Assembly: GCA_015767395.1 (NCBI GenBank)
Contig: JADWMI010000030.1
Span: 1 to 5,153, forward strand
Length of the DNA stretch: 5,153 nucleotides
Direction: 5' to 3'
DNA from: Bacteroidota bacterium
Lineage (GTDB): Bacteria > Bacteroidota > Bacteroidia > Flavobacteriales > Flavobacteriaceae
The notes beneath the pieces were generated by a model. It saw only the letters and a list, made by a program, of their open reading frames with translations, searched no databases and was not told the origin of the DNA. The translations under genes and the position numbers were made by a program. Below are positions 5,034 to 5,153 of this stretch, one piece after another. How positions within the stretch are numbered: position 1 is the stretch's first letter; every line of letters begins with the position of its first letter.

Positions 5034-5153
5034 TTATGCTTTATTTTGATATTTTAATAATTGCTTTATTTCAGCCATTTCTTTCAATTTTTTACGGGAT
5101 TCTTCAATAGGCGTTCCAAAATAAGTTTTACCTCCTTTTACAGATTTAGTAAC
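5034..5153 (-). CDS. lpxD: C-terminal end of an LpxD-like UDP-3-O-acylglucosamine N-acyltransferase (5' end outside window)
   Basis: The last 39 codons are present in one open minus-strand frame ending in TAA at 5034-5036; the rest lies beyond the right edge. The fragment begins VTKSVKGGKTYFGTPIEESR and continues with a basic helix (KKLKEMAEIKQLL). This is the typical end of a left-handed beta-helix acyltransferase (final turn, G-x-P, then a C-terminal helix) and closely resembles LpxD-type proteins of Flavobacteriia. LpxD transfers a 3-hydroxyacyl chain from ACP to the 2-amino group of UDP-3-O-acylglucosamine in lipid A synthesis. A neighbouring sucD is consistent with flavobacterial gene order as I recall it. 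With so little sequence, another hexapeptide-repeat acyltransferase such as an LpxA relative cannot be excluded. Confidence 0.7.
   Translation of the reverse strand, partial: VTKSVKGGKTYFGTPIEESRKKLKEMAEIKQLLKYQNKA

Noticed and set aside
1..5153. A search for mobile elements, CRISPR arrays, tRNA or rRNA genes, toxin-antitoxin pairs or defence genes
   Set aside because: Apart from the 14-bp in-frame pair in the vWA gene and the hairpins listed, I saw no repeat arrays, no terminal inverted repeats, no transposase or integrase motifs, no tRNA-like folds and no defence-type domains. The region reads as ordinary chromosome with conserved housekeeping genes.

Overview
The window looks like a stretch of chromosome from a low-G+C member of the Flavobacteriia (Bacteroidota). 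Three things point there. The intergenic DNA is very A/T-rich. No gene start has a Shine-Dalgarno sequence. Three genes are preceded by exact matches to the Bacteroidota -7 promoter motif TAnnTTTG. The protein sequences and gene order (an lpxD-like gene, sucD, fabG, a membrane vWA protein, a prohibitin-like protein) also fit that group. Genus-level assignment is not possible from this sequence alone.

Layout: the left edge (3-116) holds the last 37 codons of an unrecognised plus-strand gene. It converges on a minus-strand block across a bidirectional terminator (132-161). From right to left, in the direction of transcription, the minus-strand block contains: the C-terminal end of an lpxD-like lipid A acyltransferase gene (5034-5153, cut by the window edge); sucD, succinyl-CoA ligase alpha subunit (4089-4961), with its own candidate promoter and a good intrinsic terminator; fabG, 3-oxoacyl-ACP reductase (3236-3982), with a candidate promoter partly inside the sucD terminator; a 675-residue membrane-anchored von Willebrand factor A (vWA) protein (1148-3175), which has no visible promoter and is probably read through from fabG; and a prohibitin/HflK-like SPFH protein (175-1005) with its own candidate promoter.

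Functional logic: FabG makes (R)-3-hydroxyacyl-ACP, the type of acyl donor LpxD uses for lipid A, so the right half mixes envelope-lipid synthesis with a TCA-cycle gene. The vWA and SPFH proteins are membrane-anchored and may concern envelope protein assembly or quality control, but nothing here proves it. Every intergenic gap is under 150 bases, and there are no RNA genes, mobile elements or CRISPR arrays.

I found no evidence for an undescribed system. The most unusual signals are two terminator-like hairpins inside the vWA coding sequence. One is near its start (3053-3095) and looks like a terminator on either strand. The other is near its end (1260-1289) and is terminator-like only on the antisense strand. 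A sucD-terminator/fabG-promoter overlap is also worth a look.
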